DNA from: Pseudolabrys taiwanensis
Lineage (GTDB): Bacteria; Pseudomonadota; Alphaproteobacteria; Rhizobiales; Xanthobacteraceae
Length of the DNA stretch: 64,000 bases
Direction: 5' to 3'
NCBI RefSeq assembly: GCF_003367395.1
Contig: NZ_CP031417.1
Span: 4,402,001 to 4,466,000, forward strand
Positions 26,277-36,063 of the stretch are shown here, piece by piece (positions within the stretch are counted from its first letter, which is position 1; every line of letters begins with the position of its first letter). Below the pieces are notes generated by a model that was given only the letters and a program-made list of their open reading frames with translations, was not told the DNA's origin and did not search any database. The position numbers and the translations under genes were made by a program.

Positions 26277-27476
26277 ATGGTGCGGAGTGTCGACATGCTG
26301 AAAACGGTCGCGGCTTTCGATCGTATCGGAGAGGAGAATGCCTTCGCCGTGCTGGCACGCGCCAATGCGCTGGCCGCGCAGGGTCGCGACGTCATCAGCC
26401 TCGGCATCGGCCAGCCCGACTTCCGCACGCCGGATTTCATCGTCGAGGCTGCGATCAAGGCGCTGCGCGACGGCCATCATGGCTACACAGCCGCGAACGG
26501 CATTCCAGCGCTGCGCGAGGCCGTCGCCGCGGACCTGCACAAGCGCTTCAAGGTGGAGGTCTCGCCGGATAGCGTGATGATCATGCCCGGCGGCAAGCCG
26601 ACCATGTTCATGTCGATCCTGATGTTAGGCGAGCCCGGCGCGGAGATCATGTATCCCGATCCCGGCTTTCCGATCTATCGCTCGATGATCGAGTTCACCG
26701 GCGCGACACCGGTGCCGGTGCCGATCCGCGAGGAGAACGGCTTTGCTTTTTCGGCCGAAGAAACGTTGAAGCTGATCACGCCGAAGACGCGGCTGCTCAT
26801 CATCAATTCGCCGGCCAATCCGACCGGCGGCGTTACGCCAAAGAGCGAGATCGACAAATTGGTCGCCGGACTCGAGAAGTGGCCGGACGTTGCCGTCATG
26901 TCGGACGAGATCTACGACCACATGGTCTATGACGGCGAGAAGCACGTGTGCCTGTTGTCGTATCCGTCGATCCGCGATCGGCTGATCCTGCTCAATGGCT
27001 GGTCGAAGACCTATGCAATGACGGGTTGGCGGCTCGGCTACGCGGTGTGGCCTGGCAAGCTGTACGATTATGCGCGCAAGCTGTCGGTCAATCTGCATTC
27101 CTGTGTCAACGCTTCCGCTCAGTATGCCGGTCTTGCCGCGCTCACCGGCCCGCAGGACGAAGTGGACAAGATGGTCGCGGAGTTCGACCGGCGGCGGAAA
27201 GTCGTGGTCGAGGGCTTGAACAAGCTGCCCGGCGTCTCTTGCGTCGTGCCGAAAGGCGCCTTCTACGCCTTCCCCAACATCAAGGCGACGGGCTGGAAGG
27301 CCAAGGAGCTGGCCAACACGCTGCTCAACGAAACCGGTGTCGTCACCATCGGCGGTCCGGACTTCGGCATTCTCGGTGAAGGCTATCTGCGGCTGTCTTA
27401 TGCCAACTCGACCGAGAACATCCTGAAGGCACTCGGCCGCATGGGCGACTTCCTCGCCAGCCGCAAGGCAGCGTAA
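26277..27476 (+). CDS. Pyridoxal phosphate-dependent aminotransferase (class I/II)
   Basis: 399 residues, fold type I. GIGQPDFRTPDF at the N-terminus, NSPANPTGGV, DEIYDHMVYDG and the PLP Lys in NGWSKTYAMTGWRLGY identify an aspartate/branched-substrate aminotransferase-like enzyme. The C-terminal Arg that binds the substrate carboxylate lies in YLRLSYANS. Two start codons, 26277 and 26295, are possible. It converges on the tad operon end (gap 3 bases) and has its own 257-base upstream region, in which I see nothing else. Confidence 0.92.
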   Translation: MVRSVDMLKTVAAFDRIGEENAFAVLARANALAAQGRDVISLGIGQPDFRTPDFIVEAAIKALRDGHHGYTAANGIPALREAVAADLHKRFKVEVSPDSVMIMPGGKPTMFMSILMLGEPGAEIMYPDPGFPIYRSMIEFTGATPVPVPIREENGFAFSAEETLKLITPKTRLLIINSPANPTGGVTPKSEIDKLVAGLEKWPDVAVMSDEIYDHMVYDGEKHVCLLSYPSIRDRLILLNGWSKTYAMTGWRLGYAVWPGKLYDYARKLSVNLHSCVNASAQYAGLAALTGPQDEVDKMVAEFDRRRKVVVEGLNKLPGVSCVVPKGAFYAFPNIKATGWKAKELANTLLNETGVVTIGGPDFGILGEGYLRLSYANSTENILKALGRMGDFLASRKAA

Positions 27477-27479
27477 CGC

Positions 27480-28454
27480 CTACTGCACTGCCATCATCTT
27501 GATCGCGGCGGGGCCGAGAATGACGATGAACAGCACCGGCAGGAAGAACAGGATCATCGGCACCGTCAGCTTGGGCGGCAGGCCGGCGGCCTTCTTCTCG
27601 GCTTCCGCCATGCGCATGTCGCGGTTTTCCTGCGCCATGACGCGCAGCATCTGCGCGAGCGGCGTGCCGTAGCGTTCGGCCTGCTGCAAGGCCATGCACA
27701 CCGATTTTACGCCGTCGAGGTCCGTACGCTTGGCGAGGTTCTCATAAGCCTGCCGGCGATCCGGCAGGTACGACAGTTCGGCGTTCGTAAGCGTCAGTTC
27801 CTCGGCCAGCGCCACCGACTGCGTGCCCACTTCCTCGCTCACCTTTTTCAACGCCGCTTCGATCGACATGCCGGACTCGACGCAGATCAGCAGCAGATCG
27901 AGCGTGTCCGGGAAAGCGCGTTTGATCGAGGTCTGCCGCTTTTGAATCTGACTCTTGAGGATCATCAGCGGCAGATGCATGCCGAGGTAGGCCGCGCCGA
28001 TGCAGATGCCGATCTTGATGGTGGTCGGCTGGTCGAACTTGACCACGACGAAAAGGTAGAAGGCGGCGAACAGAAGCGCGGCGACGGGAGTCACCATGCG
28101 GAAGAAGAGATACGTGACGTAAGGCGCCTGGCCGCGGTAGCCGGCCTGCACCAGCTTGAGCCGTGCCTCTTCCTGCCCGACCCATTTGCTCAGGTTGAAA
28201 CGGTCGACGACCGCCTGGATGTACTGCTTGGGCGACTGCCGGAGGCTAACGCGCTGCCGCTCCTGCGCCATGCGTTCGCGTTCGCGTGCGCGGATCTTCT
28301 CGCGCTCGACCGCCACCGCTTTCATGCGCTTGCCGAGCGGATCGGAGAACACGAGAGGCATCGCCAAGGTCAATACCGTCGCGGCCGCGGCGATGGCGGC
28401 AAACACCATCGTCAGCGTCTGGGTATTGATCGAGTCGATCAAGAAATTGAGCAT
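27480..28454 (-). CDS. tadC: Tad pilus platform protein TadC (type II secretion F domain)
   Basis: 324 residues. One N-terminal helix, a charged cytoplasmic stretch rich in RERERMAQERQR, then the F domain (CVESGMSIEAALKKVSEEVG, QAERYGTPLAQMLRVMAQE) and two terminal helices. With TadB it forms the inner-membrane platform on which the TadA ATPase acts. Last gene of the minus-strand tad run; no tadD follows. The ATG at 28454 is used because upstream in-frame sequence overlaps tadB. Confidence 0.93.
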   Translation of the reverse strand: MLNFLIDSINTQTLTMVFAAIAAAATVLTLAMPLVFSDPLGKRMKAVAVEREKIRARERERMAQERQRVSLRQSPKQYIQAVVDRFNLSKWVGQEEARLKLVQAGYRGQAPYVTYLFFRMVTPVAALLFAAFYLFVVVKFDQPTTIKIGICIGAAYLGMHLPLMILKSQIQKRQTSIKRAFPDTLDLLLICVESGMSIEAALKKVSEEVGTQSVALAEELTLTNAELSYLPDRRQAYENLAKRTDLDGVKSVCMALQQAERYGTPLAQMLRVMAQENRDMRMAEAEKKAAGLPPKLTVPMILFFLPVLFIVILGPAAIKMMAVQ

Positions 28455-28465
28455 TGCCCGTGTTC

Positions 28466-29434
28466 TTAGAAGTCGAAGTTGATCATCTTGCGCATCACCA
28501 GCACGCCCATCATCATCCATCCTGCCGACCCGGCCAGCATCAAATGTCCGAGCGGTTCGGTGAACAGCAGGCTGATGTAGCCGGGGCTGGAGAGGTAAAC
28601 GAGCGTCATCACGGCGATCGGCAGCGAGCCGATGATGGCGGCGGAGGCCTTGGCCTCCTGCGACATCGCCTTGATCTTGGCCTTCATCTTCTTGCGGTCG
28701 CGCAACACCCGCGACAGGTTGCCGAGCGCTTCCGACAAGTTGCCGCCGGCCTTTTGTTGGATGGCGACGACGATGCCGAAGAAGTTCGCCTCCGGCAGCG
28801 GCGTGCGTTCGTAGAGCTTGGCGCAGGCCTCGCCGAGCGGCATGCCGATCGCCTGCGTCTCCACGATCACGCGGAATTCGGATTTCAGCGGCTCGGGTGC
28901 TTCGACGGTGATCATCTTGATGCAGTCGAGCAGCGGCAGGCCGGCTTTCACACCACGCACGATGATGTCGACCGCGTCGGGGAAGGCCTCGAGAAACTTG
29001 GCCTCGCGGCGCTTCTTGAGGAACGACAACAGCCAGCGCGGCAGGCCGAATGCGCCGGCGAAGCCGATGGCGATGGCCGGTACCAGTCCGGGGCCCAGCA
29101 TCAAGCCGAGCATGAACATGACAAAGCCGACGCCGGCCGAGATGAGTATGAACTGTTGCTTCGTCCAGCTCAGCCCGGCCTGGTTGATCCGGATGTTGAG
29201 CGGGGGGCTCTTGTGCTTTTTCTGACGCTCTTCGAATTCCTTGAGCGTAGCCTCGACGGCGTCGCGGCGTGATCGCGTCGCGCCCCGCGAGACGCGGGTC
29301 GTCGGCGCGGCCTTGGCGACGGTCTCCATCCGCTTCTCGGCTTTGCGCTCGCCGGAGAGGATCGGATACAGGAATACCCAGGCGATGCCGCCGACGCTCA
29401 GCGCTGCGAGAAAGAAGATGCCGAGCGAGCCCAT
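28466..29434 (-). CDS. tadB: Tad pilus platform protein TadB (type II secretion F domain)
   Basis: 322 residues. An N-terminal helix pair is followed by the F domain (FPDAVDIIVRGVKAGLPLLD, IGMPLGEACAKLYERTPLPE, QQKAGGNLSEALGNLSRVLR) and two C-terminal helices. It is the partner of TadC in the Flp pilus assembly platform. It lies 3 bases after cpaF and 11 bases before tadC, so these three are tightly co-transcribed. Confidence 0.94.
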   Translation of the reverse strand: MGSLGIFFLAALSVGGIAWVFLYPILSGERKAEKRMETVAKAAPTTRVSRGATRSRRDAVEATLKEFEERQKKHKSPPLNIRINQAGLSWTKQQFILISAGVGFVMFMLGLMLGPGLVPAIAIGFAGAFGLPRWLLSFLKKRREAKFLEAFPDAVDIIVRGVKAGLPLLDCIKMITVEAPEPLKSEFRVIVETQAIGMPLGEACAKLYERTPLPEANFFGIVVAIQQKAGGNLSEALGNLSRVLRDRKKMKAKIKAMSQEAKASAAIIGSLPIAVMTLVYLSSPGYISLLFTEPLGHLMLAGSAGWMMMGVLVMRKMINFDF

Positions 29435-29437
29435 GGC

Positions 29438-30976
29438 TTAACCCCGCATTTCCTCGTTGGCCGCTTCCGCCGCGTCGAGCGCGGCGGCGAGCCGGCCTTC
29501 CTCGCCATAGTAGCGGGCGCGATCCCAGAAGCGCGGCCGGCCGATGCCGGTGGCGCGATGGCGGCCGATGATGTTGCCCTTCGCGTCCTCGCCGATCATG
29601 TCGTAGACGAACAGGTCCTGGGTGATGATCACGTCGCCCTCCATGCCCATCACTTCGGTGATGTGCGTGATGCGTCGTGAGCCGTCGCGCAGGCGCGCGG
29701 CCTGGATGACGACGTCGACCGAGGCAACGATCATCTCGCGGATGGTGCGCGAAGGCAGCGTGAAGCCGCCCATGGTGATCATGGATTCGAGACGCGACAG
29801 CGCTTCGCGCGGGTTGTTGGCGTGCAGCGTGCCCATCGAGCCGTCGTGGCCGGTGTTCATGGCCTGCAACAGGTCGAATGCCTCGGGTCCGCGGACTTCG
29901 CCGACGATGATGCGTTCCGGGCGCATACGCAAACAGTTGCGCACCAGGTCGCGCATGGTGACCTGGCCTTCGCCTTCGAGGTTCGGTGGACGCGTTTCTA
30001 GGCGCACCACATGCGGCTGCTGCAGCTGAAGTTCGGCCGCGTCTTCGCAGGTGATGATTCGTTCGTCGTCGTCGATGAACTGCGTGAGGCAGTTCAGCAG
30101 CGTGGTTTTGCCCGAACCGGTGCCGCCGGACACCAGCGTGTTGACGCGGCTGCGGCCGACGATGCGCAGGATCTCGGCACCCTGCGGCGTGATGGTGCCG
30201 AATTTGACGAGCTGATCGAGGGTCAGCTTGTCCTTCTTGAATTTACGAATGGTGAGCGCCGGCCCATCGATCGCGAGCGGCGGCACGATGGCGTTGACGC
30301 GGGAGCCGTCGGGCAAGCGCGCGTCGCATATCGGCGAGCTCTCGTCGACGCGGCGGCCGATCTGGCTGACGATACGTTGGCAGATGTTCAGAAGCTGTTG
30401 GTTGTCGCGGAAGCGGATTCCGGTCTTCTGAATTTTACCGGCGACTTCGATGTAGACCGTGCCGGAGCCGTTGACCATGATGTCGGCGATGTCGTCGCGC
30501 GACAACAAGGGCTCGAGCGGGCCGAAGCCGAGCACGTCGTTGCAGATGTCGTCCAGCAGATCTTCCTGCTCCGAGATCGACATCACGATATTCTTGATCG
30601 CGATGATCTCGTTGACGATGTCGCGGATTTCCTCGCGCGCGGAATCGGCGTCGAGGCGCGCGAGCTGGGCGAGGTCGATGGCCTCGATCAGCGCGCCGAA
30701 GATCGTGCTCTTGGTTTCGTAATAGGCCTCGGAGCGGCGGGTATCGATCGCCTTCGGCACCATGTTGACGGAAGACGGCGCGCGCGTCGGCGACGGCGCG
30801 GACACCAGCGGCGCGCCGAGGCCGTCGGAGGGGAACGGTGTGCGGCCGGTATCGACCGGCGCCTGCGGCGCGGGTTTTGGCGGTTCAGGCGCGGGCGATG
30901 CGAACGCAGGCGAGGGCGTCCGCGGCGCGGGCGCCGGGTCGCGGGCTTCGGAGGTTGCGCTACGCTTACCGAACAC
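29438..30976 (-). CDS. cpaF: Tad pilus assembly ATPase CpaF/TadA
   Basis: 512 residues. A Pro/Ala-rich disordered N-terminus (about 1-75) leads into the secretion-ATPase fold: [20 protein letters not shown], Walker [13 protein letters not shown], Asp box and Walker B region [17 protein letters not shown], and His box [15 protein letters not shown]. It powers both extension and retraction of Flp pili in the one known bifunctional system. It is placed between cpaE and tadB, the normal order. Confidence 0.96.
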   Translation of the reverse strand: MFGKRSATSEARDPAPAPRTPSPAFASPAPEPPKPAPQAPVDTGRTPFPSDGLGAPLVSAPSPTRAPSSVNMVPKAIDTRRSEAYYETKSTIFGALIEAIDLAQLARLDADSAREEIRDIVNEIIAIKNIVMSISEQEDLLDDICNDVLGFGPLEPLLSRDDIADIMVNGSGTVYIEVAGKIQKTGIRFRDNQQLLNICQRIVSQIGRRVDESSPICDARLPDGSRVNAIVPPLAIDGPALTIRKFKKDKLTLDQLVKFGTITPQGAEILRIVGRSRVNTLVSGGTGSGKTTLLNCLTQFIDDDERIITCEDAAELQLQQPHVVRLETRPPNLEGEGQVTMRDLVRNCLRMRPERIIVGEVRGPEAFDLLQAMNTGHDGSMGTLHANNPREALSRLESMITMGGFTLPSRTIREMIVASVDVVIQAARLRDGSRRITHITEVMGMEGDVIITQDLFVYDMIGEDAKGNIIGRHRATGIGRPRFWDRARYYGEEGRLAAALDAAEAANEEMRG

Positions 30977-30992
30977 GACTGACCTCGAACTC

Positions 30993-32282
30993 CTAACTCG
31001 ATCGCTTGATGAGCTTCGACAGAAGCGGCGAGAACAGGCTGCGCGACCGTTTGGCCTCGGCGCGGCCCGTCAGCGTTTGCGCGAGCTGGCGGAACATGTC
31101 CGCGGTTTTGTGGCCCGAGGACACTTCCGCGATCATCTGGCCGTTGTTGGCGGCTGTTCCGAACAGTTGCGGCTCGAACGGGATGACGGCGAGCGGTTGA
31201 TCTTCCAGTGCCTTGGCGAAGTCGGCGGGCGTGATCTCCGGACGCTTGGGCACCCCGACTTGGTTGAGACAGTAATGCGGACGATGGTCGTTCGGCCGCG
31301 CGGCGCGCAGAAGATCGACCATGTTCTTGGCGTTGCGCAGATTGGCGAGATCGGGCGCCGCCACCACCAGGATGTCGTCGGCGCCGGTGAGCAGCCGCCG
31401 CGTCCAACCGGTCCACTGATGCGGCACGTCCAGCACGACGCAGGGAATCGAGCCGCGCAACGAATCGAGAATGGCGTCGAAAGCTTCGGTGCCGAAATCG
31501 TAGACGCGGTCGAGCGTCGCCGGCGCCGCCAACAGACTCAGATGCTCGTCGCACTTCGACAGCAGGCGGTCGACGAAAGCGGTGTCGACGCGATCCGGCG
31601 AGAATACAGCATCGGCGATGCCCTGCGGCGGATCCTGATTGTAATCGAGGCCGGCCGTGCCGAAGGCCAGGTCGAGATCGGTAACGACGGAATCGAGTGA
31701 GAGATCGCGGCCGATCGACCAGGCGATGTTATGCGCGATCGTCGACGCGCCGACGCCGCCTTTGGCGCCGACCACGGCGATGATGCGCCCGACCGGCTTG
31801 GCGTCGGGCGAGGAGAACAGACCGCACACCGAACGCACCACGTCGAGCGTGCCGACCGGCGCAATGAGATAGTCGCTGACCCCGCGGCGCGTGAGCTCGC
31901 GATAGAGCGTGACGTCATTGATGGTGCCGACCACGATCACCCGCGTGCCGGCGTCGCAGACTTCCGCCAACTGGTCGAGGCCGTGCAGGATATCGTCGGC
32001 GCGGCTGCCCGCTTCGATGAGAATGACGTTCGGCGTCGGCGACGAGCGATAGGCTTCGACGGCGGCTTTGATCCCGCCCATCTGGATCTTCACATGCGCT
32101 TTGGCGAGACGCCGGTCCTCGCCGGCGGCCTGCGCGGCGGCGGCGGTCTCCACCGTCTCGCAGAACGCCTGCAAGGATACGCGCGGGGCCGGCGCGATAT
32201 GCTCGTCCGCGCCGGAACCATCCGGCGCGAGCGGCACGTTTTCAGCCTGTGGAACGGCGACTTGGTAAGCGTGCTTGATCAT
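30993..32282 (-). CDS. cpaE: Pilus assembly protein CpaE/TadZ (receiver-like plus MinD-like ATPase)
   Basis: 429 residues. The N-terminal 140 residues resemble an atypical response-regulator receiver (ILIEAGSRADDILHGLDQLA). The C-terminal MinD/ParA domain has the deviant Walker A GAKGGVGASTIAHNIAW and a Walker B strand VVLDVPHQWTGW. CpaE/TadZ proteins localise the pilus machine to a cell pole. Its start codon overlaps the cpaD stop by four bases. Confidence 0.93.
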   Translation of the reverse strand: MIKHAYQVAVPQAENVPLAPDGSGADEHIAPAPRVSLQAFCETVETAAAAQAAGEDRRLAKAHVKIQMGGIKAAVEAYRSSPTPNVILIEAGSRADDILHGLDQLAEVCDAGTRVIVVGTINDVTLYRELTRRGVSDYLIAPVGTLDVVRSVCGLFSSPDAKPVGRIIAVVGAKGGVGASTIAHNIAWSIGRDLSLDSVVTDLDLAFGTAGLDYNQDPPQGIADAVFSPDRVDTAFVDRLLSKCDEHLSLLAAPATLDRVYDFGTEAFDAILDSLRGSIPCVVLDVPHQWTGWTRRLLTGADDILVVAAPDLANLRNAKNMVDLLRAARPNDHRPHYCLNQVGVPKRPEITPADFAKALEDQPLAVIPFEPQLFGTAANNGQMIAEVSSGHKTADMFRQLAQTLTGRAEAKRSRSLFSPLLSKLIKRSS

Positions 32283-33019
32283 TTTCCGAGATCGCTGATC
32301 TTGCCTTTGTCGTAACCGTCGTAAGAACCGGAGGGATTGTCGCCCTTACGGTACTTGTCGAGCACGATCGAACGGCGGCCCGCATAGGGCGGACTTTCGC
32401 CGCGCGGTTGAACGAGGTCGGCCGGATTGTCGACCATGGCCGCGAGATTGCGCTGCGTCGCGCAGCCGAGGTTCCAATAAGGACGGTTGTCGAAGTCCTT
32501 GGAATCGATCGAGGGGCCGAGATCGGCCGGCCACTTCCCGCATGGCCCGGCTTCGGCCGTCAGCTTCGAATAGTTGAGCTTGATGCTGGCGAGGCTCGCC
32601 GGTAGCGGCTTGTATTTGCGGACATAGACCGCGTTACGCGGCACGCCGGAAGCGGCAAGAATCGAGTGCACTTCGCGCATCGAGTCCGCCACGGCGCGGT
32701 CGATACCGCCGCCTTGCGGCACGTCGACGATGATGCCGCTCATCGCTTCGCGGCGCCATTGCTGAGCGAACGACAATACATCGGCGCTTTGCGAGGGCGT
32801 GAGCCCGCCGCGGTTGCGGCCGACGAACACCTCGACGGTGCGCTCGCGCTCCTTGAGCGTGATCGGATGACGATCGCGATAGTCGGTCGGATAGACAGGC
32901 TCCGCGACCTTCTGCGTCTGATAGCAGCCGGCCAGCATCGCGGCGAGGCCGGCGGCCGCGACGATGCGCAGGGCCGTCCGGGTGTGCCGTTGCACGATGG
33001 CCGTGTGAAGTGCAGTCAT
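32279..33019 (-). CDS. cpaD: CpaD-family pilus assembly lipoprotein
   Basis: 246 residues. The signal peptide ends in the lipobox LAGC (AAMLAGCYQTQ), so it is an outer-membrane or periplasmic lipoprotein. The CpaD domain shows VFVGRNRGGLTPSQSADV, and a C-terminal NRPYWNLGCATQRNLAAMVDNP segment diagnostic for the family, ending with a RRSIVLDKYRKG tail. CpaD is thought to assist the CpaC secretin. It lies 16 bases after cpaC and overlaps cpaE. Confidence 0.93.
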   Translation of the reverse strand: MTALHTAIVQRHTRTALRIVAAAGLAAMLAGCYQTQKVAEPVYPTDYRDRHPITLKERERTVEVFVGRNRGGLTPSQSADVLSFAQQWRREAMSGIIVDVPQGGGIDRAVADSMREVHSILAASGVPRNAVYVRKYKPLPASLASIKLNYSKLTAEAGPCGKWPADLGPSIDSKDFDNRPYWNLGCATQRNLAAMVDNPADLVQPRGESPPYAGRRSIVLDKYRKGDNPSGSYDGYDKGKISDLGK

Positions 33020-33035
33020 TGGTCGTGTCCCCAGC

Positions 33036-34505
33036 TCAATCGAGGATGAATCCGTATTTGCCGCGGTAGTCTCCAGCCGGCTTGACGTCGGCCTTGCCGT
33101 TGGCGCCGTAGATGCGATTAAGCCGCCCCAGCAGCACTGCCTGCGGATCGCTCGGATCGGCGTAGCCGTCGTCCGGACGCGAGAGTTGCTTCTGCGCGAC
33201 GGCGCGCACGACATAGGGCGTGACCAGCACCATCAGCTCGCTTTGGCGATTCACGTAATCGCGGCTCTTGAACAAGGTGCCGAGGATCGGCAGTTGCATC
33301 AGGCCCGGGATGCCGTTGATCTGCTGCTTCGTCTGTTCCTGGATCATGCCCGCCATCGCGAGCGAGCCGCCGGACGGGATTTCGACGACGGTCTCGGCGC
33401 GGCGGGTGCGGATCGATGGCACGGTCAGGGTCGATTGCGAGCCGGTGATCTGCAGTGTCATGGCGTTGTCGGTCGACAGATCCGACACCTCGGTCATGAC
33501 CTTGAGGCTGATGCGCCCTTCGGACATGACGACGGGCGTGAACATCAGGCTGACGCCGAATTTCTTGAAGTCGATCTGCGGTTGGCAGACGGGCGGCGAC
33601 TTGGTGGTGTCGCAAGACAAGCCGCTGGGGATCGGGAACTCGCCGCCCGCCATGAAGGTCGCGGTTTCGCCGGAGATCGCCGTCAGGTTCGGTTCCGCCA
33701 AGGTGCGGATGACGCCGGCGCGCTCCATGGCGCGCAGCGTCGCGTTGACGTTCTTGACCGACCCGGTGAGGTAGTTGTCGGCAAGCGCCTGGCCGCTGGC
33801 CGAGAACGGATTGGTGTTGTTGAAGTTCACCACCGACGTGCCGTAGTTGAAGCTGCCGGACAGGTCGATGCCGAGTTGCTTGATGACGTCGCGCTGCACT
33901 TCGGCGACCGTCACCTTGAGCATGATTTGATCGCGGCCGCGGACGGAGATGCCGTTGACGACCTTGGTGCCGTCGCCGACCAGCCGCGAGGCCATCTCGT
34001 AAGCCTGCTGCGATTCCGCCGGCGTCGAGGCGCTGCCGGACAGCATGACCGCATCCTTGCCGACGCCCTCGATGCGGAGATCGGCATCCGGCATCATCTG
34101 CTTGAGCGCCGCGCGCACGCCGTTGAGGTCGCGCGTGACGGCGATGTCGAAGCCGGCGATCTGCCGGCCGTCGGCATCGAAGAAGAAGATGTTGGTCTGA
34201 CCGACCTCGACGCCGATGATGTAGACGCGGCGCGATGTGCGCACGACCGCATTGGCGATCTTCGGATTGGCAACCAGCACGTCCTTGATGTCGCGCGGCA
34301 CGTCGATGGCGACCGACTTGCCGATGCCGAGCGGCACGAAGCGCGACGTGGCTTCGCTTGCCGCCACTTGAATCACCTGCAGCGGCTGATCGGCGGCGCG
34401 CGCCGGTGCGCCCGCCAGCAATCCCGTGAAGATCAAGCCGGCCAGGATCGGCGTGCGGATCGAGAACTTGTTGGCCATGTGCCTGGTGATCCCTCGAGCG
34501 CTCAT
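33036..34505 (-). CDS. cpaC: Pilus secretin CpaC/RcpA
   Basis: 489 residues if the ATG overlapping the cpaB stop (ATGA, 34505) is used; an ATG at 34478 (MANKFSIRTP) gives a more standard signal peptide and is as likely. A signal peptide ends at APARA. Then come the pilus N-domain (IDVPRDIKDVLVANPKIANA), a BON-like segment (LRIEGVGKDAVMLSG), and the secretin core (VTVAEVQRDVIKQLGIDLSG, FMAGGEFPIP, VPSIRTRRAETVVEIPSGGS, LPILGTLFKSRDY). Forms the outer-membrane channel for the Flp pilus. Confidence 0.95.
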   Translation of the reverse strand: MSARGITRHMANKFSIRTPILAGLIFTGLLAGAPARAADQPLQVIQVAASEATSRFVPLGIGKSVAIDVPRDIKDVLVANPKIANAVVRTSRRVYIIGVEVGQTNIFFFDADGRQIAGFDIAVTRDLNGVRAALKQMMPDADLRIEGVGKDAVMLSGSASTPAESQQAYEMASRLVGDGTKVVNGISVRGRDQIMLKVTVAEVQRDVIKQLGIDLSGSFNYGTSVVNFNNTNPFSASGQALADNYLTGSVKNVNATLRAMERAGVIRTLAEPNLTAISGETATFMAGGEFPIPSGLSCDTTKSPPVCQPQIDFKKFGVSLMFTPVVMSEGRISLKVMTEVSDLSTDNAMTLQITGSQSTLTVPSIRTRRAETVVEIPSGGSLAMAGMIQEQTKQQINGIPGLMQLPILGTLFKSRDYVNRQSELMVLVTPYVVRAVAQKQLSRPDDGYADPSDPQAVLLGRLNRIYGANGKADVKPAGDYRGKYGFILD

Positions 34506-35296
34506 CGCGATGTCGTGCTTTTGCTGATGCCGAAGCGAACGACGTTGACGCTGCCGCGGTTGTTCGCTTCCTCGTCGGGCTTCGGCGCGTCGCCGGCCGC
34601 GTCGGTGATGCTGCGCAAGGCGAGCGACAGCGTGCCCATCTGCTGGCCCAGCGCCAGTGTTTCGGCCTGGCCGGGCGCGAGCTCCAGCGTCGCGGTCTTG
34701 CCGACCACGACCTTCTGGCCGTTCTTGTCCTCGAGCGTCTGATCGATGGCGAGAACGCGGATGTTGTTGAGGATGGTCTCGCTCGTCTGCTGTTCGCCGG
34801 CACCCGGACGGTCGGCGTCGCGGTTGCGGCGCGTCAGGATCACATCGACGCGGTCATTCGGCAGGATAAAGCCACCCGCGCCGGTCTCGGGCGAGATCTG
34901 CGTCGACACCGCCCGCATGCCCGAGGGCAGGATCGCGGCCATGAAGCCGGAACCCTTGGCGTTCACGAGCTTTGCTTCGCGGATCGGCTCGCCGGCGACG
35001 AATGGCGCGCGCGCGATCTGTCCCGCGAGATTTTCGATCGCGGCCGGGCGATCGCTCTTGCGGATGAAGTTGCCGCCGGTCGTGCCGGCCGGCCAAGCCT
35101 GCCATTCGACATCGCCGGGAGAAAGCGTCTGCCCCATCGAGATGTCGGATTTGGCGACGAGAACTTCGGTGCTGGGAGCCTGCGCGACAGGTGCGGGCTT
35201 GACCTCCGGAGTCTTCTCCGAGCGGCCCGCCAGCAGCGCGGCAATGCCGCCCGCTCCGAGGGCGACGGCCAGGACTACGACTCGCGCGGCTTTCAT
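34502..35296 (-). CDS. cpaB: Flp pilus assembly protein CpaB/RcpC
   Basis: 264 residues with an N-terminal membrane anchor (VVVLAVALGAGGIAALLAG). An SAF/beta-clip domain follows (VLVAKSDISMGQTLSPGDV), then the RcpC/CpaB domain (GMRAVSTQISPETGAGGFILPNDRVDVILTRR, split here as two motifs, with DRVDV typical). It is a periplasmic part of the secretin complex. The 161-base gap to cpaA is the largest in the run and may hold a secondary promoter; I see no clear motif there. Confidence 0.92.
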   Translation of the reverse strand: MKAARVVVLAVALGAGGIAALLAGRSEKTPEVKPAPVAQAPSTEVLVAKSDISMGQTLSPGDVEWQAWPAGTTGGNFIRKSDRPAAIENLAGQIARAPFVAGEPIREAKLVNAKGSGFMAAILPSGMRAVSTQISPETGAGGFILPNDRVDVILTRRNRDADRPGAGEQQTSETILNNIRVLAIDQTLEDKNGQKVVVGKTATLELAPGQAETLALGQQMGTLSLALRSITDAAGDAPKPDEEANNRGSVNVVRFGISKSTTSR

Positions 35297-35457
35297 ACGC
35301 TAACTCTCACCGTGACAAAGCGGCGCGTAACGCCGCGTAAACCACAACGCGACCGACAGGGCCGCTCGCAGAGGATTTGAGCAGCTAAAGGTCAAGGTAT
35401 GGTTAAGGAGCCGTATCCAAATCGAGTTAATGCAATCTTGCCGCGGCTCGCATCGGC

Positions 35458-35958
35458 TCAGATCGCGCCCGGCATCCATGTCGCCGGATAGATCGCCAGC
35501 GCCGAAGCGGCGAGGGCAATACCGTAAGGGATGCCGCCCTCGGTTTCATGCAGGCGCTGAATCCAGGCTTGTCGCGCAAGCACCGCAGGCAAAGGCAACT
35601 TGCGGAACTGCAGGATCAGCAACGTCAGCGCGCCGCCAAACACCGACGCGTAAAGCAGGTAAGGCAACAAATGGTCGAAGCCGAACCACAATGCAGTCGC
35701 GGCCGCGAGTTTGGCGTCGCCGCCACCGATCCAGCCTTGCGTGAAGAAGCCGAACGAAACCACGAGCACGACCGCGGCGGCGGCCAGATGCATGCCGACA
35801 ACGGCGAGCGGCATGCCGGTCGTCACCGCGACAATGAAGAAAGCCGCGGCGAGCGCCAGCGACAGCCGGTTCGAGATGGTCATGGTCAGCAGGTCGCTCG
35901 AGGCGGCGAACGCCATCAGGGCGGGGAAAACCAGCAGCCTGATCGCGTCGGTGACCAT
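35458..35958 (-). CDS. cpaA: Prepilin peptidase CpaA/TadV (A24 family)
   Basis: 166 residues with four or more hydrophobic helices. The two catalytic Asp residues of the aspartic prepilin peptidases are D22 (ASSDLLTM) and D81 (GGGDAKL). It lacks the N-methylation domain of PilD, as usual for the Tad type. It cleaves the Flp prepilin and the TadE-like pseudopilins. It lies downstream of flp across a hairpin that may reduce its transcription relative to the pilin. Confidence 0.93.
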   Translation of the reverse strand: MVTDAIRLLVFPALMAFAASSDLLTMTISNRLSLALAAAFFIVAVTTGMPLAVVGMHLAAAAVVLVVSFGFFTQGWIGGGDAKLAAATALWFGFDHLLPYLLYASVFGGALTLLILQFRKLPLPAVLARQAWIQRLHETEGGIPYGIALAASALAIYPATWMPGAI

Positions 35959-36022
35959 GGATGAAATACCCTTTGAGCGATGCCTCAGCGCCCGCGTGCG
36001 CCGGCTTTACTTTTCGTAAACC

Positions 36023-36050
36023 GTGCCGGCCCAGTTGCTCCGGCCGGCAC
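36023..36050 (-). terminator. Hairpin between flp and cpaA, probable attenuator or mRNA stabiliser
   Basis: GTGCCGGCC and GGCCGGCAC pair over 9 bases with a 10-base loop, 14 bases after the flp stop on the transcribed minus strand. The sequence that follows has no long T-run, so partial termination or 3' protection of the flp message is more likely than a full stop. This arrangement would give much pilin and little peptidase. Confidence 0.5.
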
Positions 36051-36063
36051 TTCTCCGCCTGAA

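Noticed and set aside
33118..34803. Minus-strand frame of 561 codons over cpaC/cpaB
   Set aside because: Out-of-frame reading of cpaC and cpaB; Arg-rich, without motifs, while the cpaC and cpaB frames carry all family motifs.
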